64,000 bases of DNA, taken from positions 23,717,634-23,781,633 of the forward strand of contig CP092874.1 of NCBI GenBank assembly GCA_030710605.1. Reading direction: 5' to 3'. A program made the translations under genes and the position numbers. A model generated the notes under the pieces. It saw nothing but the letters and a program-made list of their open reading frames with translations. It was not told where the DNA came from and ran no database searches. Source of the DNA: Cordylochernes scorpioides. Lineage: Eukaryota > Arthropoda > Arachnida > Pseudoscorpiones > Chernetidae. Position 1 is the stretch's first letter. Every line of letters begins with the position of its first letter. Of this stretch, positions 62,284 to 64,000 are shown piece after piece.

Positions 62284-62390
62284 ATATACACGCAAGGTAA
62301 TAAGACCAAATCCAAATAAATAATTAGTGTGTGACATTTCGTTAACAGTGTTGTTATCATCTTCAGACAAAAGTATTGAATGAGAGTACA
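62284..62390. mobile_element. F half-element
   Basis: CACGCAAGGTAATAAGACCA to CAGACAAAAGTATTGAATGA, orthologue of 32900-32992. Confidence 0.8.
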
Positions 62391-62645
62391 CTCGTGTTAG
62401 AGGACACCTCTCTATAAAGGACAGTTTTCATTTGAAAAATTACCAGTTTTACTATTTAGCAACTCTCTGGTAAGAGGACACCTCTCCCTAAAGGACAATT
62501 TTACTCTACAATTTACAGGGAGGTTCCACTATATATATTTTAAGTTTAATTAATTAATTGTTCCCCCCTCCCCACAGAGTATATGTGTAAGATCACAAGT
62601 AAATAGGCGCTAACGGTAAGAAGATAAGTTTCTCTTTCTTTACTT
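62391..62645. repeat. P1 fragment and intron
   Basis: P1 without its outer end (62391-62530), the counterpart of 32995-33152, then unassigned intron. Confidence 0.68.
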
Positions 62646-62928
62646 CTTCTTCCTTATCTCCACTCAATCATATTAGGGTATCAAGCATGTAAAGCTTGAG
62701 ACTTTGATGGTTGAGATTTGACAACCATCATGATTGGTTGAAGTAGAATGCCTTTGTCATTAAGACTGGGAGCACTACTCAGTGGCAGGCCAACTTAGCT
62801 CCAAAAGAAATGGCCGCCTCTGACATGAGGAACAGACGCCATGTACAGCCGCTCCTAACATGGAGTACAGACGCTGCTCATCCTGTATCCCTGGATTAGG
62901 AGCCCTTACAGGGTACTATCAGCCTTTC
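62646..62928 (-). mobile_element. B element, second copy only
   Basis: Flanked by the duplication CTTTCTTTACTT (about 62635-62646, 62925-62936). It ends at the GGGTACTATCAGC region (5' truncated). The first gene copy is unoccupied near 33260. Confidence 0.88.
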
Positions 62929-63027
62929 TTTACTTATAAGTTTCTCATTTATTTTGTTCTCTCTCTCTTGTAAATCAATGATGTTTGATTTCAATTTCCT
63001 TGGAATCAGTATCTTTAAAAAAGTCTT

Positions 63028-63345
63028 GGGGGTCGGTGAAAGGCTGGTTAAACTGTTTGGTTTACGACCACTACGACCCGGGTTCGATCCCCGCATTGGA
63101 CACTTTTTTCTGTTCAAAAAAAAAAAAAAAAAAAATGCTCCAATGGCCCCCCGATTCTTGCAAGTCCAACCCCACCAGCGAGTGCAAGTAACCAAACGGG
63201 GCTCTGGCACATTTGTAAGTGCAAAGTCGAACTGCTTTCACATGTGTAGACATGTGGTGCGCTTACAGTAAAAAGCAGTCGCTAACTACCCACCATGATT
63301 ATCATGGCCTGTACCACGTGTACTAGGGATAAGCAAAAAAAAAAA
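63028..63345 (+). mobile_element. S1 SINE, second copy only
   Basis: A clean full-length copy: GGGGGTCGGTGAAAGGCTGG head, GGGTTCGATCCCCGC B box, TACTAGGGATAAGC plus A-run. It is flanked by an approximate AAAAAAGTCTT duplication. The first gene copy is unoccupied near 33640. Confidence 0.9.
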
Positions 63346-64000
63346 GTCTTAAGCAAGTCAACGCAAAGTCTGACTATCATGTGGTGGATAGCCAACCAAT
63401 GAAAGCAGTTCTTTTTACCCATCATGGAGGAGACTTACGGACTCTTCAGCCAATGACAGTCCACTTCTGTACTACTTCTTCCTAGATTGTCCATCCCCCA
63501 TCTTTAATTCCTTCTTATTCATTTCTTTCTACTACCCCCATTACCCCAATATATCCCATTTGGAAAACACAAGCTCTTCAATACCTGTTGTTGTTTCTTA
63601 TCCCCTTAGTGCAAAGATTTACATGAATTCCATGAGTCCATTCTCCTCGAGCTGTTTTATGTTGTTGTTGTTGTTGTTTCTCATCCCCTAGTGCAAAGAT
63701 TTACATGAATTCCATGAGTCCATTCTCCTCGAGCTGTTTTATGATGAGCAGTAGCCTTTCCCAAAGGTTCCTTCAATACCTATAATTATTTTAATCTAAC
63801 CACGCACACCTAAAAGCCTTTTATTAGGACATATAGTCTTATTTATGGATTTACGGCAGTCTCTTTCTGCAAATGAAAATAATAATAAAGTAAAAGTTAA
63901 TCACTTTTAATAATAATAATGAATTTATTATACAGGAGAACTTATAAACATTTTGATTTAGGTAAATCTGAGGAGAAGATACAAAATAAAAAGGAATATA
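63346..64000. other. Intron 10, second copy, to window end
   Basis: To about 63450 it matches 33640-33745 (AACGCAAAGTCTGACTATCA). It then diverges: LINE-A tails (63590-63775), a retroposon tail (63807-63845) and an AT-rich end. Exon 11 is not reached. Confidence 0.6.
63590..63775 (-). mobile_element. LINE-A 3' ends in direct repeat
   Basis: Two consecutive tails, TTCTTATCCCCTTAGTGC at 63595 and TTCTCATCCCCTAGTGC at 63679. Each is followed by TTACATGAATTCCATGAGTC and the CTCCTCGAGCTG piece. The second continues into a longer fragment with GCAGTAGCCTTTCCCAAAGG. Confidence 0.82.

Overview
The window is animal nuclear DNA, AT-rich and intron-rich, and mostly transposable elements (TEs). The host is probably an arthropod. 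A chelicerate is possible from the style of the LINE protein, but that is a weak inference. One host gene is recognisable, ERGIC3 (ER-Golgi intermediate compartment protein 3, a cargo receptor of the early secretory pathway), on the + strand. Eleven exons between 5638 and 34694 join in one continuous frame of 981 nt. They start inside the first membrane segment and stop just before the final exon. The N-terminal exon and the last exon were not found.

From 44972, straight after a 100-N gap that cuts the 26-nt exon 3, exons 3-10 of ERGIC3 appear a second time (to 62224). They come in the same order with the same splice sites, and differ mainly by synonymous changes. The two copies differ by many TE insertions with clean target-site duplications, each copy supplying empty sites for the other. 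The second copy has no exons 1-2 and sits between N gaps, so it is either an uncollapsed allele (assembly haplotig) or a real partial tandem duplication. A second 100-N gap lies at 56818-56917.

Repeat content, with local names used below. LINE-A: a full-length non-LTR element (18628-22851) with one long ORF (endonuclease, reverse transcriptase, RNase H), plus 5'-truncated copies and short internally deleted derivatives. S1: an abundant tRNA-headed SINE. S2: a second tRNA-headed SINE. B: a roughly 300-350 bp element with a (GAA)n tail. LINE-B: GC-rich fragments of another LINE. P1-P4: pogo/Tigger-like TA-flanked elements. M1: a foldback family. C1: a Tc1-like MITE. F: a foldback family around a hammerhead-like hairpin. 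T: foldbacks with a tRNA-like core. D: a family with an ACCCGGGC terminus. Single copies: a mariner relic, a hAT MITE, a piggyBac-like MITE and a solo LTR.

The most interesting signal is a complete type I hammerhead ribozyme at 35183-35236. It lies inside a 373-bp element with inverted ends and a 13-bp target-site duplication. The F family carries a related but imperfect hammerhead-like core and also shows 13-17 bp duplications, so both may be ribozyme-bearing retroelements (retrozyme/Penelope-like) rather than ordinary MITEs. A second theme is parasitism within the TE community: LINE-A, S1 and B share a GATAAG-type 3' end just before their simple-repeat tails.
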